Source of the DNA: Streptomyces malachitofuscus
GTDB lineage: Bacteria > Actinomycetota > Actinomycetes > Streptomycetales > Streptomycetaceae
DNA: 64,000 bases
Assembly (NCBI RefSeq): GCF_014650055.1
Contig: NZ_BMUF01000017.1
Span: forward strand, 109,519 to 173,518
Direction: 5' to 3'
Part shown: positions 23,859 through 32,223 of the stretch, one piece after another
How the letters are laid out: every line of letters starts with the position of its first letter
Numbering within the stretch: the stretch's first letter is position 1
Position numbers and translations under genes: made by a program
Notes under the pieces: generated by a model
Database searches by the model: none
The model's input: only the letters and a program-made list of their open reading frames with translations
Told to the model about the DNA's origin: nothing

Positions 23859-24685
23859 TGGGCCAGAAGGTAAACCCGCACGGGTTCCGGCTCGGTGTCA
23901 CGACCGACTTCAAGTCGCGTTGGTACGCCGACAAGCTGTACAAGGACTACGTCAAGGAAGACGTCGCCATCCGTCGGATGATGACGTCCGGCATGGAGCG
24001 CGCCGGCATCTCCAAGGTCGAGATCGAGCGCACCCGTGACCGCGTGCGTGTGGACATCCACACCGCTCGTCCGGGCATCGTCATCGGCCGCCGTGGCGCC
24101 GAGGCCGACCGCATCCGCGGCGACCTCGAGAAGCTCACCGGCAAGCAGGTCCAGCTGAACATCCTCGAGGTCAAGAACCCCGAGACGGACGCTCAGCTCG
24201 TGGCCCAGGCCGTCGCCGAGCAGCTCTCCTCCCGCGTCTCCTTCCGCCGCGCCATGCGCAAGAGCATGCAGTCGGCGATGAAGGCGGGCGCCAAGGGCAT
24301 CAAGATCCAGTGCGGTGGCCGCCTCGGCGGCGCCGAGATGTCCCGCTCGGAGTTCTACCGCGAGGGCCGTGTGCCCCTGCACACGCTCCGCGCGAACGTG
24401 GACTACGGCTTCTTCGAGGCCAAGACGACCTTCGGCCGCATCGGCGTGAAGGTCTGGATCTACAAGGGCGACGTCAAGAACATCGCCGAGGTCCGCGCCG
24501 AGAACGCCGCTGCCCGCGCCGGCAACCGCCCGGCCCGTGGTGGCGCTGACCGCCCGGCCCGTGGTGGCCGCGGTGGCGAGCGTGGCGGTCGCGGTCGCAA
24601 GCCGCAGCAGGCTCCCGCTGCCGAGGCCCCCAAGGCCGACGCTCCGGCTGCCGCTCCGGCTGAGAGCACCGGAACGGAGGCCTGA
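23858..24685 (+). CDS. rpsC: 30S ribosomal protein S3 with RGG-rich C-terminal tail
   Basis: A 275-residue S3, part of the mRNA entry site and helicase. The KH domain (IVIGRRGAEADRIRGDLEKL) and the C-terminal domain (YRTLRANVDYGF-like segment TLRANVDYGFFEAKTTFGRI) are present. After about residue 215 there is a 55-60 residue tail with RGG/RPARGG repeats and an Ala/Pro/Glu-rich end, longer than in most phyla. It lies 5 bp before rplP. Confidence 0.98.
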   Translation: MGQKVNPHGFRLGVTTDFKSRWYADKLYKDYVKEDVAIRRMMTSGMERAGISKVEIERTRDRVRVDIHTARPGIVIGRRGAEADRIRGDLEKLTGKQVQLNILEVKNPETDAQLVAQAVAEQLSSRVSFRRAMRKSMQSAMKAGAKGIKIQCGGRLGGAEMSRSEFYREGRVPLHTLRANVDYGFFEAKTTFGRIGVKVWIYKGDVKNIAEVRAENAAARAGNRPARGGADRPARGGRGGERGGRGRKPQQAPAAEAPKADAPAAAPAESTGTEA

Positions 24686-24690
24686 CCGAC

Positions 24691-25110
24691 ATGCTGATCC
24701 CCCGTAGGGTCAAGCACCGCAAGCAGCACCACCCCAAGCGCAACGGCATGTCGAAGGGTGGCACGCAGGTTGCGTTCGGCGAGTACGGCATCCAGGCGCT
24801 GACCCCGGCGTACGTGACGAACCGCCAGATCGAGGCGGCTCGTATCGCGATGACCCGTCACATCAAGCGTGGCGGCAAGGTCTGGATCAACATTTACCCG
24901 GACCGCCCCCTCACCAAGAAGCCGGCCGAGACCCGCATGGGTTCCGGTAAGGGTTCCCCGGAGTGGTGGGTGGCCAACGTCAAGCCCGGACGCGTGATGT
25001 TCGAGCTGTCGTACCCCAACGAGAAGATCGCGCGCGAGGCCCTGACCCGTGCGGCTCACAAGCTGCCGATGAAGTGCAAGATCGTCAAGCGCGAGGCAGG
25101 TGAAGCGTGA
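24691..25110 (+). CDS. rplP: 50S ribosomal protein L16
   Basis: A 139-residue L16, which contacts the A-site tRNA elbow. Diagnostic parts are MLIPRRVKHRKQHHPKR, ARIAMTRHIKRGGKVWINI, PAETRMGSGKGSPEWWVANV and AHKLPMKCKIVKRE. Length is normal. The stop and the rpmC start overlap as ATGA-type coupling. Confidence 0.98.
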   Translation: MLIPRRVKHRKQHHPKRNGMSKGGTQVAFGEYGIQALTPAYVTNRQIEAARIAMTRHIKRGGKVWINIYPDRPLTKKPAETRMGSGKGSPEWWVANVKPGRVMFELSYPNEKIAREALTRAAHKLPMKCKIVKREAGEA

Positions 25111-25334
25111 TGTCGGCCGGTACCAAGGCGTCCGAGCTGCGCGAGCTGGGCAACGAGGAGCTTCTTGCGAAGCTTCGCGAGGCCAAGGAAGAGCTGTTCA
25201 ACCTCCGCTTCCAGGCGGCGACCGGACAGCTCGAGAACCATGGCCGTCTGAAGGCGGTCCGCAAGGACATCGCGCGGATCTACACCCTGATGCGCGAGCG
25301 TGAGCTGGGCATCGAAACGGTGGAGAACGCCTGA
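25110..25334 (+). CDS. rpmC: 50S ribosomal protein L29
   Basis: A 74-residue L29, a two-helix protein at the tunnel exit. Recognised from ASELRELGNEELLAKLREAK, EELFNLRFQAATGQLENHG and the end IARIYTLMRERELG. The ATG at 25110 overlapping the rplP TGA is chosen; a GTG three bases earlier would add one residue. It overlaps rpsQ by one base. Confidence 0.95.
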   Translation: MSAGTKASELRELGNEELLAKLREAKEELFNLRFQAATGQLENHGRLKAVRKDIARIYTLMRERELGIETVENA

Positions 25335-25621
25335 TGAGCGAGAACAACGTGACTGAGACGAACACTGAGGCTCGGGGCTTCCGCAAGACCCGCGAGGGCA
25401 TCGTCGTCAGCGACAAGATGGACAAGACCGTCGTCGTCGCCGTCGAGGACCGCAAGAAGCACGCGCTGTACGGCAAGGTCATCCGCAGCACGAGCAAGCT
25501 CAAGGCCCACGACGAGCAGAACGCTGCCGGCGTCGGTGACCGCGTCCTCCTGATGGAGACCCGGCCGCTGTCCGCGACGAAGCACTGGCGCATCGTCGAG
25601 ATCCTCGAGAAGGCCAAGTAA
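25334..25621 (+). CDS. rpsQ: 30S ribosomal protein S17
   Basis: A 95-residue S17, an early 16S rRNA-binding OB-fold protein. Signatures are GIVVSDKMDKTVVVAVEDRK, HALYGKVIRSTSKLKAHDE, GDRVLLMETRPLSATKHWRI and VEILEKAK. A 15-residue polar N-terminal extension precedes the core. It is the last gene of the first unit; two strong hairpins follow before rplN. Confidence 0.98.
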   Translation: MSENNVTETNTEARGFRKTREGIVVSDKMDKTVVVAVEDRKKHALYGKVIRSTSKLKAHDEQNAAGVGDRVLLMETRPLSATKHWRIVEILEKAK

Positions 25622-25624
25622 ATC

Positions 25625-25690
25625 TCCTGCGGGGCATTCCCCGCAGGACAGTTCCGCCAGGCTCCGGGGGCCGATGTGATCGGCCCCCGG
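25625..25690 (+). terminator. Two consecutive hairpins between rpsQ and rplN
   Basis: Hairpin 1: TCCTGCGGGG (25625-25634) pairs with CCCCGCAGGA (25639-25648), a perfect 10-bp stem with loop CATT. Hairpin 2: CCGGGGGCCGAT (25664-25675) pairs with ATCGGCCCCCGG (25679-25690), a perfect 12-bp stem with a 3-base loop. Placed between the S10 and spc parts, they could terminate, attenuate or stabilise the transcript. Confidence 0.75.
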
Positions 25691-25718
25691 GGAACCGGCA
25701 GACAAACAGGAGATAGAC

Positions 25719-26087
25719 GTGATCCAGCAGGAGTCGCGACTGCGTGTCGCCGACAACACTGGTGCGAAGGAGATCCTTTGCATCCGTGTGCTCGGTGGCT
25801 CCGGTCGCCGCTACGCGGGCATCGGTGACGTCATCGTCGCCACCGTCAAGGACGCGATCCCCGGTGGCAACGTGAAGAAGGGTGACGTCGTCAAGGCGGT
25901 CATCGTTCGCACCGTCAAGGAGCGCCGCCGTCCGGACGGCTCGTACATCCGCTTCGACGAGAACGCCGCCGTCATTCTGAAGAACGACGGCGACCCTCGC
26001 GGCACCCGTATCTTCGGCCCCGTGGGCCGTGAGCTGCGCGAGAAGAAGTTCATGAAGATCATCTCCCTCGCGCCGGAGGTGCTGTGA
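25719..26087 (+). CDS. rplN: 50S ribosomal protein L14
   Basis: A 122-residue L14 at the subunit interface, partner of L19 and of silencing factor RsfS. Signatures are IQQESRLRVADNTGAKEILC, GDVIVATVKDAIPGGNVKKG, IRFDENAAVILKNDGDPRGT and FMKIISLAPEVL. The GTG start at 25719 follows AACAGGAG. It opens the spc part of the cluster after the double hairpin. Confidence 0.98.
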   Translation: MIQQESRLRVADNTGAKEILCIRVLGGSGRRYAGIGDVIVATVKDAIPGGNVKKGDVVKAVIVRTVKERRRPDGSYIRFDENAAVILKNDGDPRGTRIFGPVGRELREKKFMKIISLAPEVL

Positions 26088-26089
26088 GC

Positions 26090-26413
26090 ATGAAGATCAA
26101 GAAGGGCGACCTGGTCCAGGTCATCACCGGCAAGGACAAGGGCAAGCAGGGCAAGGTCATTGCCGCTTACCCGCGCGACGAGCGCGTCCTGGTCGAGGGT
26201 GTCAACCGGGTCAAGAAGCACACCAAGGCCGGTCCGACCGCTCGCGGTTCGCAGGCCGGCGGCATCGTGACCACCGAGGCCCCGATCCACGTCTCCAACG
26301 TCCAGCTGGTCGTGGAGAAGGACGGCAACAAGGTCGTCACGCGCGTCGGTTACCGCTTCGACGACGAAGGCAACAAGATCCGCGTTGCCAAGCGGACGGG
26401 TGAGGACATCTGA
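26090..26413 (+). CDS. rplX: 50S ribosomal protein L24
   Basis: A 107-residue L24, an assembly-initiator protein with a KOW motif (KIKKGDLVQVITGKDKGKQG). Other typical parts are VLVEGVNRVKKHTK and TTEAPIHVSNVQLV. The ATG at 26090 gives the standard MKIKKGD start. A GTG two codons earlier overlaps the rplN stop and is less likely. It overlaps rplE by one base. Confidence 0.97.
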   Translation: MKIKKGDLVQVITGKDKGKQGKVIAAYPRDERVLVEGVNRVKKHTKAGPTARGSQAGGIVTTEAPIHVSNVQLVVEKDGNKVVTRVGYRFDDEGNKIRVAKRTGEDI

Positions 26414-26970
26414 TGACGACCACCACCACTCCGCGTCTGAAGACGAAGTACCGCGAGGAGATCGCGGGCAAGCTGCGTGACGAGTTCAAGTACGAGAACG
26501 TCATGCAGGTTCCCGGCCTCGTCAAGATCGTGGTCAACATGGGTGTGGGCGACGCCGCCCGCGACTCCAAGCTGATCGAGGGCGCCATCCGCGACCTCAC
26601 CACGATCACCGGTCAGAAGCCGGCCGTGACCAAGGCCCGCAAGTCCATCGCGCAGTTCAAGCTGCGCGAGGGCCAGCCGATCGGTGCCCACGTCACGCTC
26701 CGTGGCGACCGCATGTGGGAGTTCCTGGACCGCACCCTGTCGCTCGCGCTGCCGCGCATCCGCGACTTCCGCGGTCTGTCCCCCAAGCAGTTCGACGGCC
26801 GTGGCAACTACACCTTCGGTCTCACGGAGCAGGTCATGTTCCACGAGATCGACCAGGACAAGATCGACCGTGTCCGGGGTATGGACATCACCGTGGTCAC
26901 CACGGCGACCAACGACGAAGAGGGCCGCGCCCTTCTCCGTCACCTCGGCTTCCCGTTCAAGGAGGCGTGA
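26413..26970 (+). CDS. rplE: 50S ribosomal protein L5
   Basis: A 185-residue L5, the 5S rRNA-binding protein. Motifs are VPGLVKIVVNMGVGDAARDS, TGQKPAVTKARKSIAQFKLR, RIRDFRGLSPKQFDGRGNY and FHEIDQDKIDRVRGMDITVV. It overlaps the rplX stop by one base and lies 5 bp before rpsN. Confidence 0.98.
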   Translation: MTTTTTPRLKTKYREEIAGKLRDEFKYENVMQVPGLVKIVVNMGVGDAARDSKLIEGAIRDLTTITGQKPAVTKARKSIAQFKLREGQPIGAHVTLRGDRMWEFLDRTLSLALPRIRDFRGLSPKQFDGRGNYTFGLTEQVMFHEIDQDKIDRVRGMDITVVTTATNDEEGRALLRHLGFPFKEA

Positions 26971-26975
26971 GCGAG

Positions 26976-27161
26976 ATGGCGAAGAAGGCTCTCATCGCGA
27001 AGGCTGCTCGCAAGCCCAAGTTCGGAGTGCGCGGCTACACCCGCTGCCAGCGCTGCGGTCGTCCGCACTCCGTGTACCGCAAGTTCGGCCTGTGCCGCGT
27101 GTGCCTTCGTGAGATGGCTCACCGTGGCGAGCTGCCGGGCGTGACCAAGAGCTCCTGGTAG
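26976..27161 (+). CDS. rpsN: 30S ribosomal protein S14, zinc-binding type Z
   Basis: A 61-residue short S14 with four cysteines in two pairs (YTRCQRCGR and GLCRVCLRE) that bind zinc. This is the form used in zinc-replete cells; a zinc-free paralogue, if the strain has one, is not in this window. It ends ELPGVTKSSW. It lies 5 bp after rplE, then comes a 212-bp gap before rpsH, unusually long for this operon. Confidence 0.97.
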   Translation: MAKKALIAKAARKPKFGVRGYTRCQRCGRPHSVYRKFGLCRVCLREMAHRGELPGVTKSSW

Positions 27162-27373
27162 TCCCGGTAATTCCGGACTCCCAGGGCTCTCGGTAAGCAA
27201 TGGGAACGGCAGGAGGCCCACTCCGCATGGCTTAGGCTTGTGGGGTTGGGCACCTGCCGTGCCCGTACGACTTACTACGCCGTAGGTCCACCGCGCCGCA
27301 CCCGTCCCGTCTCGGATCGGGGAGAGGGATGGCGCACCAGGAAACCCCGGCGAGAGAGGCCGAAGGCCAATTC

Positions 27374-27772
27374 ATGACCATGACTGATCCGATCGCAGAC
27401 ATGCTTACGCGTCTGCGGAACGCGAACTCGGCGTACCACGACTCCGTGGCGATGCCGCACTCGAAGATCAAGTCGCACATCGCGGAGATCCTCCAGCAGG
27501 AGGGCTTCATCACGGGCTGGAAGGTCGAGGACGCCGAGGTCGGCAAGAACCTCGTCCTGGAGCTGAAGTTCGGCCCCAACCGTGAGCGCTCCATCGCGGG
27601 CATCAAGCGGATCTCCAAGCCCGGTCTCCGGGTGTACGCGAAGTCCACCAACCTGCCGAAGGTGCTGGGCGGCCTCGGCGTGGCGATCATCTCCACGTCG
27701 CACGGGCTCCTCACCGACAAGCAGGCCGGCAAGAAGGGCGTGGGTGGGGAAGTCCTCGCCTACGTCTGGTAG
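27374..27772 (+). CDS. rpsH: 30S ribosomal protein S8
   Basis: A 132-residue S8, a primary 16S rRNA-binding protein and, in enterobacteria, the spc operon repressor. Signatures are MTDPIADMLTRLRNANSAYH, PHSKIKSHIAEILQQEGFI and the end GGEVLAYVW. The ATG at 27374 (MTMTDPIAD) matches actinobacterial length. The 212-bp gap upstream has a -10-like TAGGCT at 27233-27238 without a clear -35, so an internal promoter or leader is possible. Confidence 0.97.
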   Translation: MTMTDPIADMLTRLRNANSAYHDSVAMPHSKIKSHIAEILQQEGFITGWKVEDAEVGKNLVLELKFGPNRERSIAGIKRISKPGLRVYAKSTNLPKVLGGLGVAIISTSHGLLTDKQAGKKGVGGEVLAYVW

Positions 27773-27796
27773 CGGAAGGGAACGGAGGAAACAGCT

Positions 27797-28336
27797 ATGT
27801 CGCGCATCGGCAAGCTCCCCATCGCGGTTCCCGCCGGCGTGGACGTCACCATCGACGGCCGTACGGTCTCGGTCAAGGGCCCCAAGGGCACGCTGACCCA
27901 CACCGTCGTGGCGCCGATCGAGATCGCCAAGGGTGAGGACGGCGTGCTGAACGTCACCCGCCCCAACGACGAGCGTCAGAACAAGGCCCTGCACGGCCTG
28001 TCCCGCACGCTGGTGGCGAACATGATCACCGGCGTGACCCAGGGTTACGTGAAGAAGCTCGAGATCAGCGGTGTCGGTTACCGCGTTGTCGCCAAGGGTT
28101 CGAACCTGGAGTTCTCCCTCGGCTACAGCCACCCGATCACGGTCGAGGCCCCCGAGGGCATCACCTTCAAGGTGGAGGCCCCCACCCGTTTCTCGGTCGA
28201 GGGCATCGACAAGCAGAAGGTCGGCGAGGTTGCGGCCAACATCCGCAAGCTGCGCAAGCCCGACCCGTACAAGGCCAAGGGTGTCAAGTACGAGGGCGAA
28301 GTCATCCGCCGCAAGGTCGGAAAGGCGGGTAAGTAA
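27797..28336 (+). CDS. rplF: 50S ribosomal protein L6
   Basis: A 179-residue L6, which binds near the sarcin-ricin loop. It shows the two related alpha/beta domains: SRIGKLPIAVPAGVDVTIDG and VSVKGPKGTLTHTV first, then GVGYRVVAKGSNLEFSLGYS and PDPYKAKGVKYEGEVIRRK. Length is normal. It lies 24 bp after rpsH and 3 bp before rplR. Confidence 0.98.
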   Translation: MSRIGKLPIAVPAGVDVTIDGRTVSVKGPKGTLTHTVVAPIEIAKGEDGVLNVTRPNDERQNKALHGLSRTLVANMITGVTQGYVKKLEISGVGYRVVAKGSNLEFSLGYSHPITVEAPEGITFKVEAPTRFSVEGIDKQKVGEVAANIRKLRKPDPYKAKGVKYEGEVIRRKVGKAGK

Positions 28337-28339
28337 GCC

Positions 28340-28723
28340 ATGGCATACGGGCAGAAGATCCTCAAGGGCGACGCCTACAAGCGTGCTGCTATCAAGCGTC
28401 GTCACATCCGGATCCGCAAGAAGGTCGCCGGTACCGCCGAGCGTCCTCGCCTGGTCGTGACTCGTTCCAACCGCCACATCGTGGCGCAGGTGATCGACGA
28501 CCTGAAGGGGCACACCCTGGCGTCGGCGTCCACCCTGGACGCGTCCGTCCGCGGTGGCGAGGGCGACAAGTCCGCGCAGGCCAAGCAGGTCGGCGCCCTG
28601 GTCGCCGAGCGCGCCAAGGCCGCCGGTGTCGAGGCCGTCGTGTTCGACCGTGGTGGCAACCAGTACGCCGGGCGCATCGCCGCCCTGGCGGACGCCGCCC
28701 GCGAAGCCGGACTGAAGTTCTGA
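28340..28723 (+). CDS. rplR: 50S ribosomal protein L18
   Basis: A 127-residue L18, which with L5 carries 5S rRNA into the 50S subunit. Diagnostic segments are RRHIRIRKKVAGTAERPRL, VTRSNRHIVAQVIDDLKGHT and VVFDRGGNQYAGRIAALADA. It starts 3 bp after the rplF stop. Confidence 0.98.
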   Translation: MAYGQKILKGDAYKRAAIKRRHIRIRKKVAGTAERPRLVVTRSNRHIVAQVIDDLKGHTLASASTLDASVRGGEGDKSAQAKQVGALVAERAKAAGVEAVVFDRGGNQYAGRIAALADAAREAGLKF

Positions 28724-28764
28724 GCCGGTTCCGTAGCTAGCGGAAACAGAGAGAGGTAATTCCA

Positions 28765-29370
28765 ATGGCTGGACCCCAGCGCCGCGGTGGCGGTGCCGGT
28801 GGCGGCGAGCGGCGGGACCGGAAGGGCCGTGACGGCGGCGCAGCTGCCGCCGAGAAGACCGCATACGTTGAGCGCGTCGTCGCGATCAACCGTGTCGCCA
28901 AGGTTGTGAAGGGTGGTCGTCGCTTCAGCTTCACCGCGCTGGTCGTGGTGGGCGACGGTGACGGCACCGTGGGTGTCGGATACGGCAAGGCCAAGGAGGT
29001 GCCGGCCGCCATCGCCAAGGGCGTTGAGGAGGCCAAGAAGCACTTCTTCAAGGTCCCCCGCATCCAGGGCACCATCCCGCACCCCATCCAGGGTGAGAAG
29101 GCTGCCGGCGTCGTGCTGCTCAAGCCCGCGTCCCCGGGTACCGGTGTGATCGCCGGTGGTCCGGTGCGCGCCGTGCTCGAGTGCGCCGGTATCCACGACG
29201 TGCTGTCGAAGTCGCTCGGCTCCGACAACCAGATCAACATCGTGCACGCGACCGTGGAGGCCCTCAAGGGCCTGCAGCGTCCCGAGGAGATCGCGGCCCG
29301 CCGCGGTCTGCCGCTCGAGGACGTCGCTCCCGCGGCTCTTCTCCGTGCGCGTGCCGGGGCGGGTGCGTAA
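28765..29370 (+). CDS. rpsE: 30S ribosomal protein S5
   Basis: A 201-residue S5, involved in decoding fidelity and mRNA unwinding. The core begins at EKTAYVERVVAINRVAKVVK and includes RRFSFTALVVVGDGDGTVG, GYGKAKEVPAAIAKGVEEAK and VLECAGIHDVLSKSLGSDN. A 30-residue Gly/Arg-rich N-terminal extension (RRGGGAGGGERRDRKGR) is typical of actinobacteria. It lies 2 bp before rpmD. Confidence 0.98.
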   Translation: MAGPQRRGGGAGGGERRDRKGRDGGAAAAEKTAYVERVVAINRVAKVVKGGRRFSFTALVVVGDGDGTVGVGYGKAKEVPAAIAKGVEEAKKHFFKVPRIQGTIPHPIQGEKAAGVVLLKPASPGTGVIAGGPVRAVLECAGIHDVLSKSLGSDNQINIVHATVEALKGLQRPEEIAARRGLPLEDVAPAALLRARAGAGA

Positions 29371-29372
29371 TC

Positions 29373-29555
29373 ATGGCGCAGCTCAGGATTACGCAGGTCA
29401 AGTCCTACATCGGCAGCAAGCAGAACCACCGTGACACCCTGCGCTCCCTTGGTCTCAAGGGCATCAACACGCAGGTCGTCAAGGAGGACCGCCCCGAGTT
29501 CCGCGGCATGGTGCACACCGTCCGCCACCTCGTGACGGTCGAGGAGGTCGACTGA
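29373..29555 (+). CDS. rpmD: 50S ribosomal protein L30
   Basis: A 60-residue L30. Recognised from LRITQVKSYIGSKQNHRDTL, RSLGLKGINTQVVKEDRPEF and the end HLVTVEEVD. The ATG at 29373 is 2 bp after the rpsE stop; the next gene rplO follows after 2 bp. The short spacings imply coupled translation. Confidence 0.97.
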   Translation: MAQLRITQVKSYIGSKQNHRDTLRSLGLKGINTQVVKEDRPEFRGMVHTVRHLVTVEEVD

Positions 29556-29557
29556 TC

Positions 29558-30013
29558 ATGGCGGAGCAGAACCCGCTCAAGATCCACAACCTCCGTCCCG
29601 CCCCCGGCGCCAAGACCGCCAAGACCCGTGTCGGTCGTGGTGAGGCGTCGAAGGGTAAGACGGCCGGTCGTGGTACCAAGGGCACCAAGGCCCGCTACCA
29701 GGTTCCGGAGCGCTTCGAGGGTGGCCAGATGCCGCTCCACATGCGTCTCCCGAAGCTGAAGGGCTTCAAGAACCCGTTCAAGACCGAGTTCCAGGTCGTC
29801 AACCTGGACAAGCTCGCCTCCCTCTACCCCGAGGGCGGGGAGGTCACGGTCGAGGACCTGGTCGCCAAGGGTGCCGTGCGCAAGAACAGCCTCGTCAAGG
29901 TCCTGGGCCAGGGCGAGATCTCCGTGGCGCTGCAGGTGACGGTCGACGCCGTCTCCGGCTCCGCCAAGGAGAAGATCACCGCCGCCGGCGGTACCGTCAC
30001 CGAGCTCGTCTGA
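29558..30013 (+). CDS. rplO: 50S ribosomal protein L15
   Basis: A 151-residue L15, a late-assembly 23S rRNA-binding protein. Motifs are LKIHNLRPAPGAKTAKTRVG, RGEASKGKTAGRGTKGTKAR, FEGGQMPLHMRLPKLKGF and TAAGGTVTELV. It is the last gene before a strong hairpin, after which secY begins 243 bp downstream. Confidence 0.98.
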   Translation: MAEQNPLKIHNLRPAPGAKTAKTRVGRGEASKGKTAGRGTKGTKARYQVPERFEGGQMPLHMRLPKLKGFKNPFKTEFQVVNLDKLASLYPEGGEVTVEDLVAKGAVRKNSLVKVLGQGEISVALQVTVDAVSGSAKEKITAAGGTVTELV

Positions 30014-30049
30014 TCACCTCAGGTGTCTCGATGACGTAGAGCGATCCCG

Positions 30050-30083
30050 ACCGGGGATACCCCACATTTGGGGTATCCCCGGT
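30050..30083 (+). terminator. Perfect 15-bp hairpin between rplO and secY
   Basis: The arms at 30050-30064 and 30069-30083 (ACCGGGGATACCCCA and TGGGGTATCCCCGGT) pair without mismatch around a 4-base loop, 37 bases after the rplO stop. It is a likely terminator or attenuator dividing the spc genes from secY-adk. A candidate secY promoter, TTGACC at 30174 with TAGTCG 16 bases on, lies downstream but is weak. Confidence 0.8.
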
Positions 30084-30256
30084 TGGTCGTTCCTAGGGCG
30101 GCATGGTCGCCGGTAAGGTGGCCTGCGCTGCCCATTGACCTCGAGGGCCCCAAGCGGGCACTCAGGGCGGCAGTTGACCGTTACGTATTCGTCCTTAGTC
30201 GGAATCTCAAGACCGTCACCCTTGACGCAGTTGCGCGGGGGGTCGCAGGAGGCACC

Positions 30257-31570
30257 GTGCTCACCGCGTTCGCCCGGGCGTTCAAGACGCCCGACCTGCG
30301 CAAGAAGCTGCTCTTCACGCTCGGCATCATCGTGGTGTACCGCGTCGGTACCAACGTTCCCATTCCGGGCGTCGACTACCGCAACGTCCAGACCTGTATC
30401 GACAACGCCGAAGCCAATTCGGGTCTGTTCGGTCTGGTCAACATGTTCAGCGGCGGCGCGCTGCTCCAGATCACGATCTTCGCGCTGGGCATCATGCCGT
30501 ACATCACCGCGGCCATCATTCTGCAGCTGCTGACGGTGGTGATCCCGCGCCTGGAAGCCCTCAAGAAGGAGGGGCAGGCCGGTACGGCGAAGATCACGCA
30601 GTACACCCGTTACCTCACCGTCGCGCTCGCCATCCTGCAGGGCACCGGCCTGGTGGCCACCGCCCGCAGCGGCGCCCTGTTCCAGGGCTGCCCGGTCGCG
30701 GGCCAGATCGTCCCGGACCAGTCGATCTTCGTCACGGTCACCATGGTCATCACCATGACCGCCGGTACGGCCGCGGTCATGTGGCTCGGTGAGCTCATCA
30801 CCGACCGCGGCATCGGCAACGGCATGTCGATCCTGATGTTCATCTCGATCGCCGCGACCTTCCCGTCCGCCCTGTGGGCCATCAAGGAGCAGGGCAGCCT
30901 CGCGGACGGCTGGATCGAGTTCGGCACCGTCATGCTCGTGGGCTTCGTCATGGTCGGTCTGGTCGTCTTCGTCGAGCAGGCCCAGCGCCGGATCCCCGTG
31001 CAGTACGCCAAGCGCATGGTCGGCCGCCGGTCCTACGGCGGTACGTCGACGTACATCCCGCTCAAGGTGAACCAGGCGGGCGTGATCCCCGTCATCTTCG
31101 CCGCGTCGCTGCTCTACATCCCGGCGCTGGTCGCCCAGTTCTCGAGCGGCAACGCCGGCTGGAAGACATGGGTCGAGAAGAACCTGGCGGACCCGGGAGC
31201 GACGCCGCACATCATCCTGTACTTCCTGCTCATCGTGTTCTTCGCCTTCTTCTACGTCGCGATCTCCTTCAACCCCGAGGAAGTCGCCGACAACATGAAG
31301 AAGTATGGTGGCTTCATCCCGGGCATCCGGGCTGGCCGACCGACCGCTGAGTACCTGAGCTTCGTACTCAACCGGATCACCTGGCCGGGTTCGCTGTACT
31401 TGGGCCTGATCTCTCTCGTGCCGACAATGGCGTTGGCTGGTTTCGGGGCAAACCAGAACTTCCCGTTCGGCGGGACCAGCATCCTGATCATCGTGGGTGT
31501 GGGTCTCGAGACGGTGAGGCAGATCGAGAGCCAGCTCCAGCAGCGCAATTACGAAGGGTTCCTCCGCTGA
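30257..31570 (+). CDS. secY: Preprotein translocase subunit SecY
   Basis: A 437-residue SecY, the channel of the Sec translocon with ten membrane helices. Signatures are FARAFKTPDLRKKLLFTLG, RVGTNVPIPGVDY, the plug-region ALLQITIFALGIMPYITAAI, GERITDRGIGNG-like GELITDRGIGNGMSILMF, and the cytosolic loop RRIPVQYAKRMVGRRSYGG. The GTG at 30257 with AGGAGG 4 bases upstream decides the start; the longer frame upstream is non-conserved. It shares one base with the adk start, so the two are coupled, as in most Gram-positive spc operons. Confidence 0.97.
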   Translation: MLTAFARAFKTPDLRKKLLFTLGIIVVYRVGTNVPIPGVDYRNVQTCIDNAEANSGLFGLVNMFSGGALLQITIFALGIMPYITAAIILQLLTVVIPRLEALKKEGQAGTAKITQYTRYLTVALAILQGTGLVATARSGALFQGCPVAGQIVPDQSIFVTVTMVITMTAGTAAVMWLGELITDRGIGNGMSILMFISIAATFPSALWAIKEQGSLADGWIEFGTVMLVGFVMVGLVVFVEQAQRRIPVQYAKRMVGRRSYGGTSTYIPLKVNQAGVIPVIFAASLLYIPALVAQFSSGNAGWKTWVEKNLADPGATPHIILYFLLIVFFAFFYVAISFNPEEVADNMKKYGGFIPGIRAGRPTAEYLSFVLNRITWPGSLYLGLISLVPTMALAGFGANQNFPFGGTSILIIVGVGLETVRQIESQLQQRNYEGFLR

Positions 31571-32223
31571 TGCGAATCGTCCTCGTCGGGCCGCCGGGTG
31601 CTGGAAAAGGTACGCAGGCCACCCGCCTTGCCGAGAAACTGCGCATCCCGCACATCTCCACAGGTGACCTGTTCCGCGCCAACATCAGCCGGCAGACCGA
31701 GCTCGGTAAGCTCGCGAAGTCCTACATGGACGCGGGCAATCTCGTCCCCGACGAGGTCACCATCGCCATGGCCAAGGACCGCATGGAGCAGCCCGACGCC
31801 GAGGGCGGCTTCCTGCTGGACGGCTTCCCGCGCAACGTGTCGCAGGCCGAGGCGCTGGACGAGCTGCTGCAGACCGAGGGCATCAAGCTGGACGCCGTAC
31901 TCGACCTGGAAGCCCCCGAGGACGAGGTCGTCAAGCGGATCGCCGGACGTCGGGTCTGCCGCAAGGACTCGGCGCACGTGTTCCATGTGACGTACAGCCC
32001 GCCGAAGCAGGAGGGCGTGTGCGACACGTGTGGTGGTGAGCTGTACCAGCGCGACGACGACTCCGAGGAGACGGTGCGGACGCGGCTGGAGGTCTACCAC
32101 ACGCAGACCGAGCCGATCATCGACTACTACCGGGCCCAGGGGCTGGTCGTGACCATCTCCGCGATGGGGCCGGTCGACGAGGTCACCGGGCGGGCGCTGG
32201 AGGCGCTGAAGCGCGGTCAGTAG
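31570..32223 (+). CDS. adk: Adenylate kinase
   Basis: A 217-residue adenylate kinase, catalysing ATP + AMP = 2 ADP. Visible are the P-loop GPPGAGKGTQATRLAEKL, the AMP site GDLFRANI and GGFLLDGFPRN, and a long-form LID domain with a zinc-finger-like set (CDTCGGELYQRDDD; the first half has RRVCRKDSAHVFHV, giving Cys/His ligands). It overlaps secY by one base. Length is that of the zinc-LID bacterial form. Confidence 0.97.
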   Translation: MRIVLVGPPGAGKGTQATRLAEKLRIPHISTGDLFRANISRQTELGKLAKSYMDAGNLVPDEVTIAMAKDRMEQPDAEGGFLLDGFPRNVSQAEALDELLQTEGIKLDAVLDLEAPEDEVVKRIAGRRVCRKDSAHVFHVTYSPPKQEGVCDTCGGELYQRDDDSEETVRTRLEVYHTQTEPIIDYYRAQGLVVTISAMGPVDEVTGRALEALKRGQ

